Shown piece after piece: positions 1 to 8,717 of a DNA stretch of 64,000 nucleotides; position 1 is the first letter of the stretch, and every line of letters begins with the position of its first letter. Under the pieces are notes generated by a model. That model saw only the letters and a program-made list of their open reading frames with translations. It was not told where the DNA came from and did not search any database. Both the position numbers and the translations under genes were made by a program. This DNA comes from Pseudomonadota bacterium (GTDB lineage Bacteria; Desulfobacterota; Desulfovibrionia; Desulfovibrionales; Desulfovibrionaceae). The stretch lies in assembly GCA_023419375.1 (NCBI GenBank), contig JAEZYD010000010.1, positions 62,001 to 126,000 of the forward strand, given 5' to 3'.

Positions 1-648
1 CAATTTCTTTTGGAGAATTTGCAGTGGGAAGATGGTGACCGCATTCTTTACCAGCCTTTGGCGTGCCCTGAACTTGAAAGTCGTTGGGTGCTGGCTCGTC
101 GTTGTTCTGACCGTTTTGAGAAAATGGATTTTTTTTTAAAGAAGAACTGTTCTGATGCGAAGTCAGTTTTGGATCTCGGCTCCTACTATGGCTGGTTTGT
201 TAACGAGTTTGGTAAAGCTGGATATGACGCGTTTGGTGTTGAAAAAGACAATACAGCGATTATGGTAGGTAATATATTTTTTGAAAAAACGCGAAATAAA
301 ATTTTTAAAAATGAAATTGTGCGTTTTTTGACAACTTGCGAACAATATGACGCCGTTTGTTGTTTAAGTATAATGCATCATTTTATTACAGGCCGCATTC
401 CTGGTGTCGCAGAACACATGTTGCATCTTCTTGATAGTGCAACGAAGTCTGTTTTATTTTTTGAAATGGCAGATTCACATGAGCAGTGGTTTACTGAGAG
501 CTTGGCTGGCTGGACGGTAGACTCGATTGAAGCTTGGGTGCTTAAAAATTCTACATTTGAACATGCCGTCCGGCTGGGCGCAGACAATGATGGTGTTGGA
601 GCTTTTAAAGGAAATTTTGGGAGGACTTTAATAGCCTTCACTCGCTAG
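1..648 (+). CDS. Class I SAM-dependent methyltransferase (5'-partial)
   Basis: The frame is open to the left window edge, so the true start probably lies outside; the first start-like codon inside is TTG at 10. The glycine-rich SAM-binding motif I reads VLDLGSYYGWF, followed about 20 residues later by an acidic residue in GVEKDN that would bind the ribose. A motif IV-like stretch, YDAVCCLSIMHHF, follows. The fold is a Rossmann methyltransferase; the substrate is not visible. It stands at the edge of a polysaccharide gene cluster, so methylation of a sugar or of a nucleotide-sugar precursor is the likely role, but this is inference from neighbours only. Confidence 0.72.
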   Translation, partial: QFLLENLQWEDGDRILYQPLACPELESRWVLARRCSDRFEKMDFFLKKNCSDAKSVLDLGSYYGWFVNEFGKAGYDAFGVEKDNTAIMVGNIFFEKTRNKIFKNEIVRFLTTCEQYDAVCCLSIMHHFITGRIPGVAEHMLHLLDSATKSVLFFEMADSHEQWFTESLAGWTVDSIEAWVLKNSTFEHAVRLGADNDGVGAFKGNFGRTLIAFTR

Positions 649-934
649 CCTTTAGGTATACAGAGCTCGATGATCAACCAGAAATTTCCCCCTTGCACGG
701 CTTGTTTCGGCTGCATCTGAATAAGCTGTGCAGGGTTTGTCGGTGCTCTTATATTATTCATGTGTAAAGCAATGCTCTGTTATGAACTTGCTATCTACCT
801 TTCTTCCTTTAACATGCTTGCACAATTTACATCTTTTAGTTGAATATATGATTAGCGACAGGGTTCGCCATGTGTATTTTTTGTGCAACTGTTGCTGTTT
901 AGTTGATTGTTTGTGAAAATTAGGAGATTTTTGC

Positions 935-2215
935 ATGGCTAAACTTAGCTTGAAAAATATTTTACCTGGTCCTATCAAGAGCTGGATAAAGTTAATACCG
1001 AAAACTCTTCTGTGCAGTATGTTTTTTTTGTTGAGTAAGTTGCCTCTTGGTTCTCTGTTTAGAAATGCTGGTGTATGGGCGCTCGAACGAAAATTTTTTC
1101 GGGTGGCGGAATTTATTGCAGTCGTTCTTTGCAAGCAGCAGCGGATGCAGGGGAGAGGGGCTTCACCTGATTTCTCGTGCTTTGGTAGCATTGATGTGGG
1201 TCAAATCAGGCTTTCAGTGATTATTCCGACATATAATCGCGCGGATATGCTTCCGGGCCTTTTTGAATCTCTTTGTCTACAGACTTTGAGCAATGATTAT
1301 TTTGAAATTATTGTTGTGAACAATAATTGCTCTGACGAGACGGATTCTATTTGTGACAATTATAGAAGACGTTTTCGTTTTTTTCGAGTTGTTCATGAGC
1401 GGGATCAGTCGCTCTCTGCTGCTCGACATGCGGGCTGGAGAGCGGCGAGGGCCGAAGTTCTAGTTTTTTGTGATGACGATATTGAAGCTTTCCCCAGCTG
1501 GCTGGCCACCATTGATGCCGCTTTCTCAACTAATGTGAGACTCGGCTTGGTGAGCGGAAATAACATTGGTAAGTTTACCTCTCCGTTGCCAATCTGGTTT
1601 GATAAGTTGTGGAGCCAGGAGACTTCTGGAATAAAAATTAATGTATATTATTCGTTGCTTGAAGGTGTTGAGACGCCAACTTTCATTGCAAACCCTCAAC
1701 TAGTCTTTGGCTGTAATTACAGTATTCGACGCAAGGCGCTTGAAGAACTTGAAGGATTTGAACCTGATTGCATGCCAAATGTGCTTTTTCAGGGTGGTGG
1801 TGAGACTGGACCGAGTTTGAGGCTTAAAGATAACTGGCTTTTTTTGCTTCACCCCGGTGCCTCAGTGTATCATAGAATGCCAAACAACAGGCTTACATTA
1901 GAGTATTTGAGCAAACGTTCAGTTTTCTTTGCGGCAACACAGTTATATGATGCTTTCAGAAATGGTATATTACCGCCAAAATATTTGTTTGAGGATAATT
2001 TGTTGTGCAAATTGGACATTGATTTACGCGCGAGTGTAGAACAATTAAGGATTAGCTATATTACGGCCCTGCTGAACTTTTCTGATTTTAGAATGTGGGT
2101 TACACGCAGAACATACTTTGATCATGAGATGCCTTCGCAAGGACTAATTTTGTGGGCAAACAAAACACTTTCAAATGTAAGCTGGCATGCACCAGTTGAA
2201 ATTTTGCAGCGCTGA
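935..2215 (+). CDS. Family 2 glycosyltransferase
   Basis: The product is 426 residues. An N-terminal stretch of about 90 residues has no clear domain, though residues 20-50 are hydrophobic and could touch the membrane. From about residue 92 the GT2 nucleotide-sugar fold begins with LSVIIPTYNRA, then IIVVNNNCSDET, and a metal-binding aspartate cluster VFCDDDIEAF near residue 180. The start is set by AGGAGA placed 7 bases before the ATG. Base composition is clearly more AT-rich than the genes from 2.3 kb on, as is common for horizontally exchanged O-antigen genes. Donor and acceptor sugars cannot be read from the sequence. Confidence 0.88.
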   Translation: MAKLSLKNILPGPIKSWIKLIPKTLLCSMFFLLSKLPLGSLFRNAGVWALERKFFRVAEFIAVVLCKQQRMQGRGASPDFSCFGSIDVGQIRLSVIIPTYNRADMLPGLFESLCLQTLSNDYFEIIVVNNNCSDETDSICDNYRRRFRFFRVVHERDQSLSAARHAGWRAARAEVLVFCDDDIEAFPSWLATIDAAFSTNVRLGLVSGNNIGKFTSPLPIWFDKLWSQETSGIKINVYYSLLEGVETPTFIANPQLVFGCNYSIRRKALEELEGFEPDCMPNVLFQGGGETGPSLRLKDNWLFLLHPGASVYHRMPNNRLTLEYLSKRSVFFAATQLYDAFRNGILPPKYLFEDNLLCKLDIDLRASVEQLRISYITALLNFSDFRMWVTRRTYFDHEMPSQGLILWANKTLSNVSWHAPVEILQR

Positions 2216-2336
2216 TTTTGAGTTGCAGGTGCTGTTTGTCTTTGAATTTTGTGCTTGGTACGAAAATTTAATGTTTGGATAAACTGACTTCGGTCGCGCA
2301 TTTCCTTGATAGTTTTCATGCCATTTGGAGGTTTTC

Positions 2337-3458
2337 TTGGCTAATTTTCTTCCTGTCTGCGAACCGCTTTTGGCAGGCAATGAGCTGGCCTACGTAACTG
2401 AGGCTGTTTCCACAGGCTGGATTTCCTCTGCTGGCAAATACGTTAAGGCCTTTGAAGAAGCCTTTGCCCAGTACTGCGGTGTTAAGCACGGTATCGCCGT
2501 GTGCAACGGCACGGTTGCCCTGCATCTGGCCCTTGTTGCTCTTGGAGTGGGCAAGGGCGATGAAGTTATCATTCCCGATTTTACTATGATGTCCTCCGCG
2601 CTCGCTGTTTGCTACACCGGGGCAATGCCGGTTTTTGTGGATGCCGATGCCGACACCTGGAATATTTCGCCAGCCGCCGTGGCCGCCAAAATCACCCCGC
2701 GCACCAAAGTTGTCATGCCTGTGCATATTTTTGGCAATCCCTGCGACATGACCGCTCTTGAAAGTATCTGTGCTGACAAAGACATTATCCTTATGGAAGA
2801 TGCAGCCGAGGCCCACGGTGCTGCTTTTGGCGGCAAGCGGTCAGGTGCGCTTTCTCGTATTGCCGGGTTCAGCTTCTTTGCCAACAAAAATGTTACCACT
2901 GGCGAAGGCGGCATGGTTGTCACAGATGATGACGACCTCGCCCAGGCATGCCGTTACTACAAAAATCTTTGTTTCCCATTGGATGCGCCTCGCACCTACC
3001 TGCACGCAGATATTGGTTTTAATTACCGCATGAGTAACATTCACGCGGCAATCGGCCTTGCACAGACCGAAAGGGCTGATGAACTCAAGCAGATGCGTCA
3101 GGCCCACGGCCTGTTATACCGGGAACGTCTTTCTGAAATTTCAGGTATTTGCTTGCAACAGGATCAGCCCGGTGGCGAAAATGTATTCTGGATGAACGGT
3201 CTGGCCGTTGCGCCGGAGTATGGCCGCTCGCGCGATGAGCTGATTGGGCTCCTCAAGGAGCAGGGCATAGACACTCGCCTGTTCTTCAACGGCATGCATC
3301 GCCAACCCGCGCTGGGGAAATACGGTTGCGATTGCGGTGGTGCGTATCCTGTTTCTGATATGTTGGCTGATAATGGTTTTTATCTGCCAAGCGGCAGCGG
3401 CTTGTCAGATGATGACATCCATCGCGTGTGCGATGTTGTGGCCGCTTTCAGAAGATAA
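2337..3458 (+). CDS. DegT/DnrJ/EryC1/StrS-family sugar aminotransferase
   Basis: A PLP-dependent aminotransferase of the type that makes amino sugars from keto-sugar nucleotides. It opens with FLPVCEPLLAGNELAYV and WISSAGKYV. The catalytic lysine should be that of FFANKNVTTGEGG, the hallmark segment of the family, and EDAAEAHGA carries the PLP-ring aspartate region. At 373 residues the length is typical. I chose the TTG start at 2337 because GGAGG lies 5 bases before it; an in-frame TTG at 2325 overlaps that ribosome site. It is the first gene of a tightly packed run that continues with a methyltransferase and a glycosyltransferase. Confidence 0.9.
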   Translation: MANFLPVCEPLLAGNELAYVTEAVSTGWISSAGKYVKAFEEAFAQYCGVKHGIAVCNGTVALHLALVALGVGKGDEVIIPDFTMMSSALAVCYTGAMPVFVDADADTWNISPAAVAAKITPRTKVVMPVHIFGNPCDMTALESICADKDIILMEDAAEAHGAAFGGKRSGALSRIAGFSFFANKNVTTGEGGMVVTDDDDLAQACRYYKNLCFPLDAPRTYLHADIGFNYRMSNIHAAIGLAQTERADELKQMRQAHGLLYRERLSEISGICLQQDQPGGENVFWMNGLAVAPEYGRSRDELIGLLKEQGIDTRLFFNGMHRQPALGKYGCDCGGAYPVSDMLADNGFYLPSGSGLSDDDIHRVCDVVAAFRR

Positions 3459-3472
3459 TCCTGGAGATTAGC

Positions 3473-4249
3473 ATGCCTGTGTTTGGCGATTACGCGCGTT
3501 ATTACAATCTGCTGTATAAAGACAAAGACTATAGGCAGGAAACGGGCTTTGTGCTTGAGCGATTGAAAGCATGCGGCTGTAATCCGCGTACGCTGCTGGA
3601 TATTGGCTGCGGCACTGGGCGGCACGCCCTTGAGGTTGCCAGGCAGGGTATTGCCGTAACTGGTGTAGACATGTCTCAAACCATGCTTGCCATGGGGCGC
3701 GAAGAACTGGAACGAGCCAATGAGTTACCTGCTCATGGCTTGACCTTGCCTTGCCTGCTGCCAGGGGATACACGAAACGTGCGACTTGGTAAGATATTCG
3801 ATGCAGTTACAAGCCTTTTCCATGTCATGAGCTACCAGAATACGGAAGAGGATGCGCTTGCCGAGCTTGAGACGGCGATGCTGCATTTACAGCCAGGTGG
3901 TGTATTCCTTTTTGATTTTTGGTACGGCCCCGGCGTGCTGACGGATCCCCCCACAGAGCGCGACAAGGTTATGGAAAACGAAGAACTTCTTGTGCGCCGT
4001 CATGCCAAGCCTGTGCATCGTACCACAGATAATATCGTTGAGGTGCATTACACCATTGAACTGACTGATAAGATCACAGGCGCTCATAGCCTTTTGAAGG
4101 AAATGCATTCCATGCGTTATTGGTTCATGCCAGAATTGCGTTATCTTGCCAAAGTATGTGGCTTTAAAGTTGTGGGAGAGGGCGCGTGGATGCAGGCAGA
4201 AGAAGCATCGGTGGAAGCATGGAATGCCTGGATGGCATTAAAAAAATGA
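3473..4249 (+). CDS. Class I SAM-dependent methyltransferase
   Basis: The product is 258 residues, opening MPVFGDYARYYNLLYKD. SAM motif I is LLDIGCGTGRHALEVA, with GVDMSQTML holding the acidic ribose-binding residue and FDAVTSLFHVMSYQ at motif IV. The C-terminal half has the beta-strand pattern seen in methyltransferases acting on deoxysugars and natural products. The start at 3473 is preceded by CTGGAG; the longer open frame upstream lies inside the aminotransferase gene. Its stop overlaps the next start in ATGA, so it is translationally coupled to the GT4 gene. A sugar or sugar-nucleotide substrate is inferred from this context. Confidence 0.85.
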   Translation: MPVFGDYARYYNLLYKDKDYRQETGFVLERLKACGCNPRTLLDIGCGTGRHALEVARQGIAVTGVDMSQTMLAMGREELERANELPAHGLTLPCLLPGDTRNVRLGKIFDAVTSLFHVMSYQNTEEDALAELETAMLHLQPGGVFLFDFWYGPGVLTDPPTERDKVMENEELLVRRHAKPVHRTTDNIVEVHYTIELTDKITGAHSLLKEMHSMRYWFMPELRYLAKVCGFKVVGEGAWMQAEEASVEAWNAWMALKK

Positions 4250-5448
4250 AAAAACGCATTGCTGTTGTCAGCCGTATGGAACGCGCCGGGGGAGGCAGTT
4301 TTCAGTATGGTGCATCCATTTTGGAGGCTGTGACCAAACTTTCGCAAACTGAATATGAAGTCTGCTTTTGGTATAACAGTAATTCACTTGATGATTTTGT
4401 AAAAAGATTATGCTGCCAGCATGCAAGGCCAAACTGGTTTTCTGTGCAGTTTTTTCGCGTGGTCAGGAAAATTGCAAATATTGCCAACAAGGTTTTAAAA
4501 AGCACGCGCATCGAAAACTGGGTAGAATATGATGCGCTTATCCGCGCTGTCCGATCCTGGAAGCCTGATGTCTGTATTTCATTGGAACAGACGTATAATC
4601 CGCTTTCAAAAAAGATGCGGGTAATCGGCCCTGTACACGATCTCATGCACCGCTATGAGACGCGGTTTCCCGAGATTTCGGCGCCTGCCGAATTTTCTGC
4701 GCGCGAACGGATGTTTGGCAGGCATGCAAAATATGCCGCTGCAGTCCTTGTGGATTCAGCCATCGGTAAGAAGCAGCTTATTGAATGTTACGGCGTTGCA
4801 GAAAGCAAGGTGCATATTTTGCCCTTTATTCCCAGTCCCCTTCTTACAGAGCCCGCAGACCGCCCGTCATCAATTGCAACCATAAATGCCCCTTTTATTT
4901 TTTATCCTGCGCAGTTCTGGCCACACAAAAATCATATGGCGATTATTCGGGCCATCGCAATGTTGCCAGAAGACCTGCCGCTCCACTGTGTTTTTGTGGG
5001 CACAACAGACAAGGAAGCCTTTGCGCCAGTGCGAGAAGCCATAGAAAAGGCGGGGCTCAGTGAGCGGGTACATATTCTCGGATACGTATCTGATGCAGAT
5101 GTGGCCTGGTTTTACAAAAATGCATTCGCACTCGTAATGGCTACATTCTGTGGGCCTACAAATATACCTCCTCTTGAGGCCATGCAGTATGGATGCCCCG
5201 TAGTCGCTTCCGCAGTTTATGGAATGCCTGAACAGTGCGGGGATGCGGCCCTGTACATTGATCCTCGAAAGCCGGAGCAAATAGCTGAAGCCCTCTGCCG
5301 GATGGCAACGGAGCCAGGCCTGCGCGAGAGCTTGATAGAAAAGGGCTTTGCCCGGTCAGCTCAGTGGACAAAGGAAGATTTTCAGAAAAGATTTTTGGAA
5401 ATTCTCCAGTCAGTAAGCTCTGCACCTTTTCAGGCATCGGAAAATTAA
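4246..5448 (+). CDS. GT4-type glycosyltransferase (group 1)
   Basis: A 400-residue GT-B fold glycosyltransferase. The N-terminal domain begins MKKRIAVVSRMERAGGGSF. The C-terminal nucleotide-sugar domain starts near FIFYPAQFWPHKNH and carries the family pattern GPTNIPPLEAMQYGCPVVAS, which includes the conserved glutamate of the EX7E-like motif, followed by GDAALYIDP. The start shares ATGA with the preceding stop. It would act on the cytoplasmic side during assembly of a lipid-linked glycan. The linkage and sugar are not predictable from what can be seen. Confidence 0.9.
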   Translation: MKKRIAVVSRMERAGGGSFQYGASILEAVTKLSQTEYEVCFWYNSNSLDDFVKRLCCQHARPNWFSVQFFRVVRKIANIANKVLKSTRIENWVEYDALIRAVRSWKPDVCISLEQTYNPLSKKMRVIGPVHDLMHRYETRFPEISAPAEFSARERMFGRHAKYAAAVLVDSAIGKKQLIECYGVAESKVHILPFIPSPLLTEPADRPSSIATINAPFIFYPAQFWPHKNHMAIIRAIAMLPEDLPLHCVFVGTTDKEAFAPVREAIEKAGLSERVHILGYVSDADVAWFYKNAFALVMATFCGPTNIPPLEAMQYGCPVVASAVYGMPEQCGDAALYIDPRKPEQIAEALCRMATEPGLRESLIEKGFARSAQWTKEDFQKRFLEILQSVSSAPFQASEN

Positions 5449-5600
5449 CCGTCAGGCTGGTTGGCGCGGGTATGCCTGCGTGCGATCAGGTTATTGCCAA
5501 AGGCCGACCCGTAGAAAAGACCACCCGGTTGCTTGAGCCTGGCTGGGTTATAAGCGATCAGCCTCGGAACGCATCCGAACATAACCAACAGATATTCACA

Positions 5601-6581
5601 ATGCCTCATAACTTACCTGCGATATACCTTGTTACGCCGTGCTACAACGCTGCTGCCACACTGGGGCGCACCCTGGAAAGCATCATTGGCCAACAGAAGA
5701 TTGTCTTGCGTTACCATGTGCAGGATGCCGCCTCTACTGATGGCAGTCAGGATGTTCTTGCATCTTTTGCTGCCCGTATTGCAGCAGATCCAGCCCGTTA
5801 TGGCCATATTGAGTTTACCTGGTCGTCTGAGCGGGATGCTGGCCTGTATGATGGTATTTCGCGGGCATTCGGTTGTATGGATATCCCTTCGGACGCTCTC
5901 ATGGGCTGGCTTAATGCGGACGACACTCTGTGCGATGGCGCTCTGGCTCAGGTAGGCGCTGCCGCAACAGACCTGCCGCAGTGCGACTGGTTTTGCGGTG
6001 TGCCGCGAGTGATTGGCGAGACGGGTGAACTGCTGGCGCAGGGGCGTGCTGATTATGTTTATCCGCAGCAGCTTATTGCTGCTGGTACCTGCGATGGGCT
6101 GCACTGGCGCAATTTGCAGCAAGAGGGCTCATTCTGGCGCAAGAGGCTCTGGGATAAAGCGGGTGGTATTGATACAAGATTCCACCTGGCTGGAGACTGG
6201 GATTTGTGGCGGCGCATGGCGCAGCATAGTGCCTGTTTGCAATTGCCCTGCACCCTGGCCGCGTTTCATAAGCGTGATGGACAACTCAGTGCGGGGAACG
6301 CTTATCTGGATGAGCTTGATTCTTTTATTCCCCGCAGTGTTCGTCGGAAAGCCTTGCTGCGTTTTCTTGCTGTATTGAAAAAAGTCCCGGTCAACACGGT
6401 GCAACAGGTGAACGGTCACTGGATCGTGTCGCCAACTGTGATATCCCTCGGCTGGAAGGACTGGCTGGGCATGCTGCTTGCTGGTGCGGGATGCTATAAG
6501 CTTTTTCAGCTTTGCTGCCAGCTTAACACCTGCATCAAAAGATGCATGCGTGAGAGGTCAGCTGGGGTGTCAGAGCTATGA
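5601..6581 (+). CDS. Family 2 glycosyltransferase
   Basis: The GT2 domain starts at once with AIYLVTPCYNAAATL, then QDAASTDGSQD, and the DXD-like motif is WLNADD. Later QQEGSFWRKRLWDKAGG and AGDWDLWRRMA match the acceptor-binding half of GT2 enzymes. The start is uncertain: the ATG at 5601 fits the domain boundary but has no good ribosome site, and the frame stays open upstream to 5364, with another ATG at 5472. If 5601 is right there is a 150-base non-coding gap after the GT4 gene. The stop overlaps the next gene in ATGA. Confidence 0.85.
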   Translation: MPHNLPAIYLVTPCYNAAATLGRTLESIIGQQKIVLRYHVQDAASTDGSQDVLASFAARIAADPARYGHIEFTWSSERDAGLYDGISRAFGCMDIPSDALMGWLNADDTLCDGALAQVGAAATDLPQCDWFCGVPRVIGETGELLAQGRADYVYPQQLIAAGTCDGLHWRNLQQEGSFWRKRLWDKAGGIDTRFHLAGDWDLWRRMAQHSACLQLPCTLAAFHKRDGQLSAGNAYLDELDSFIPRSVRRKALLRFLAVLKKVPVNTVQQVNGHWIVSPTVISLGWKDWLGMLLAGAGCYKLFQLCCQLNTCIKRCMRERSAGVSEL

Positions 6582-7480
6582 AGTTGTCCATAATTATCCC
6601 CGCTTTTAATGCTGAAAAGTATTTATCTGAGGCCTGCATCTCTCTTATCGGGCAAGGCCTGCAAGACTGGGAATGCATTATAGTTGACGATGGTTCATCT
6701 GACGGAACCGCTATGATCGCGCAGGAGTTTTGCTCTGCGGATTCACGGTTTCGCATGTTGCAGCAGGAAAATTTAGGGGTTTCGGCAGCACGCAACAAGG
6801 GGCTTGAGGCCGCTCGCGGGGCATATCTTGCATTTCTGGATGCTGACGACCTTTGGGAACCCGACACTGCGGCACTTTTTTGCGCTCTGCTGGATAGTAA
6901 TCCCGACTGCCGTGTTACGTGGGGAGAAGCTGTCCGCTTTGATGCAGACTCAGGGGAAATCAAGCCTGTCGTATGGAAGAATTATGCCCCCTTGGGAAAT
7001 CCGTGGTATGACATGCTCATATACCATTACATGCCCATCAGTGCCGTGTGCATACGAAAGCAGGATTTGCCGGACGAAGTACGTTTTCGCACTGATTTGA
7101 CGCATGCTGAAGACAGAGATTTTTTGCTGAGATTGCTTAAAAATGCAGTTGCTATCCCGCTGAATAGAGTAGTGTTGCGCAGTCGTCAGCATGAGGCGTC
7201 TGTCAGCAAGAATGCAGATGCAGCGCTTGCGGGCGAAATGCGGGTGATGCGTGAGCATTTGGCTGATGTATCTTTGCCGCAGTATGTTCGGCGCAGGGCT
7301 GGCTCTGCCTTGGCCTTTCGTTGCGCTGTCATAACGGCATTTACCGGGCATCAGTATGGGCGCGCGCTGTTGTTTTATCTCAAGGCAGTAGTGCTTGACC
7401 CTCTGAATATCAATAACTATCTGTTACCGATACGCAAAATTTTAATGACAATGCGCTTGGCATTGCGGCAGATTTTTTGA
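6578..7480 (+). CDS. Family 2 glycosyltransferase
   Basis: A 300-residue GT2 enzyme with all the family marks near the N terminus: LSIIIPAFNAEKYL, IIVDDGSSDGTAMIA, NLGVSAARNKGLEAA and the metal-binding FLDADD near residue 90. The ED of HAEDRDFLLRLL around residue 180 would be the catalytic-base region. The start overlaps the preceding stop (ATGA), so translation of the two glycosyltransferases is coupled. The C terminus is basic and hydrophobic and may sit on the inner membrane face. Confidence 0.9.
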   Translation: MKLSIIIPAFNAEKYLSEACISLIGQGLQDWECIIVDDGSSDGTAMIAQEFCSADSRFRMLQQENLGVSAARNKGLEAARGAYLAFLDADDLWEPDTAALFCALLDSNPDCRVTWGEAVRFDADSGEIKPVVWKNYAPLGNPWYDMLIYHYMPISAVCIRKQDLPDEVRFRTDLTHAEDRDFLLRLLKNAVAIPLNRVVLRSRQHEASVSKNADAALAGEMRVMREHLADVSLPQYVRRRAGSALAFRCAVITAFTGHQYGRALLFYLKAVVLDPLNINNYLLPIRKILMTMRLALRQIF

Positions 7481-7534
7481 GTCTGTTGAAGCCGAGTAGC
7501 AAATGCCAGACTGGATTTAGACGGGAGATTTTTT

Positions 7535-8551
7535 ATGACTGATGCACAACAGCATAGTTGCGCATTTTATACGGTACATTCACGATGGCCCTGGATGCGG
7601 CAAACTGAAGATGGCCGAGGGGGCATGCCCGGCTGCCGCTTTTTGCTGAACCAGGAGGGCGCAGACACGCAATGGATTGTTGTTTTTGATGAACCTCCAG
7701 CACAGTCCACAACAAGAGTTCCCAAGGAACGCAGGGTGCTTTTCATTACAGAACCGCCCGAGGTGAAGCCCTACCCTGCGTCCTATTTGCGGCAATTTGG
7801 TGTGGTTATTTCTCCCTTTGCTATTCGAAATATTCCTCAGGAAACAGTTCTTCTGGAAAACCCTTGTCTTAACTGGCATTATGGCGTTGATGTTGATTCA
7901 TGCTCCAGTGAGCTGGCGAATCTTGATGCATTCTGTTCTATGTCGATTCCTGTGAAGACCAGGATGCTCTCCTCCATCTGCTCAACTAAAACTTTTACCG
8001 CAGCTCAGCACAAGCGGATTGCCTTTGTGGAAAAGTTGCAGGCCAGGTTCGGGGAGCGTGTGGATTTGTTTGGCCGTGGCAGAAATCCCATCTGTGACAA
8101 AAAAACTGCCATTGCACCTTACAAATATCACCTTGTTCTCGAGAATAACTATACCGACAATTTTTGGACGGAAAAATTTTCGGATGCATTGCTGGGCTAT
8201 GCGTATCCCATTTATCTTGGCGCACCCAATATTGCGGCAGCTTGCCCCCCCGGAGCTATGTTGATTCTGAACCCGGGTAATGATGAAGCCAATCTGGACG
8301 CCATAGAGCGATTGTTGCAAGAAGACCCTTGGGAACAGAGCCTTCCTGCTTTGAAGGCGTGCCGCCAGTGGGTGCTGGAAACGACTAATGTCTTTTCGCG
8401 CATGCAGCGGTTGATCTGTGAGTTAGGACAGCAAGTGATTGGAGTGCCGACATTAAGTAGCCCCGTTGCCCTGAAGCAATCCAGCCGCTTGCAGCGTGGT
8501 TTGTTAAAGCGACTGAGGCGCTGGGGCTTGTATGATCCTTATGGCTGCTGA
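7535..8551 (+). CDS. GT10-like (alpha-1,3-fucosyltransferase family) glycosyltransferase
   Basis: The 338-residue product has the C-terminal signature of GT10 fucosyltransferases around residues 195-231: YKYHLVLENNYTDNFWTEKF followed by SDALLGYAYPIYLG, which corresponds to the family's conserved FENS..DYVTEK..NAL...PV..G pattern. The N-terminal half is weakly conserved, as expected for the acceptor domain. GGGAGA lies 8 bases before the ATG. No GDP-fucose synthesis genes are in the window, so the donor could be GDP-fucose made elsewhere or another sugar. It follows three other glycosyltransferases on the same strand. Confidence 0.78.
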   Translation: MTDAQQHSCAFYTVHSRWPWMRQTEDGRGGMPGCRFLLNQEGADTQWIVVFDEPPAQSTTRVPKERRVLFITEPPEVKPYPASYLRQFGVVISPFAIRNIPQETVLLENPCLNWHYGVDVDSCSSELANLDAFCSMSIPVKTRMLSSICSTKTFTAAQHKRIAFVEKLQARFGERVDLFGRGRNPICDKKTAIAPYKYHLVLENNYTDNFWTEKFSDALLGYAYPIYLGAPNIAAACPPGAMLILNPGNDEANLDAIERLLQEDPWEQSLPALKACRQWVLETTNVFSRMQRLICELGQQVIGVPTLSSPVALKQSSRLQRGLLKRLRRWGLYDPYGC

Positions 8552-8717
8552 TTTGTTTAATCACCGTGAAATTGCTGATTTGTAGCGTGCGCAATTGGGA
8601 ACGCACTACGATTATCAATAGTCAGTTTGGCAATCTATAGGCTCGTTGAGCGAATGCCCCTTGCTGGCATGAAATTTTCGCGTGCATAGATTGTAATTAC
8701 GAGAACTTGGGGTTTTT

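Noticed and set aside
728..916. A 62-codon plus-strand frame between the first methyltransferase and the GT2 gene
   Set aside because: Cysteine-rich random-looking text, no ribosome site, overlapped by an equally open frame on the other strand.
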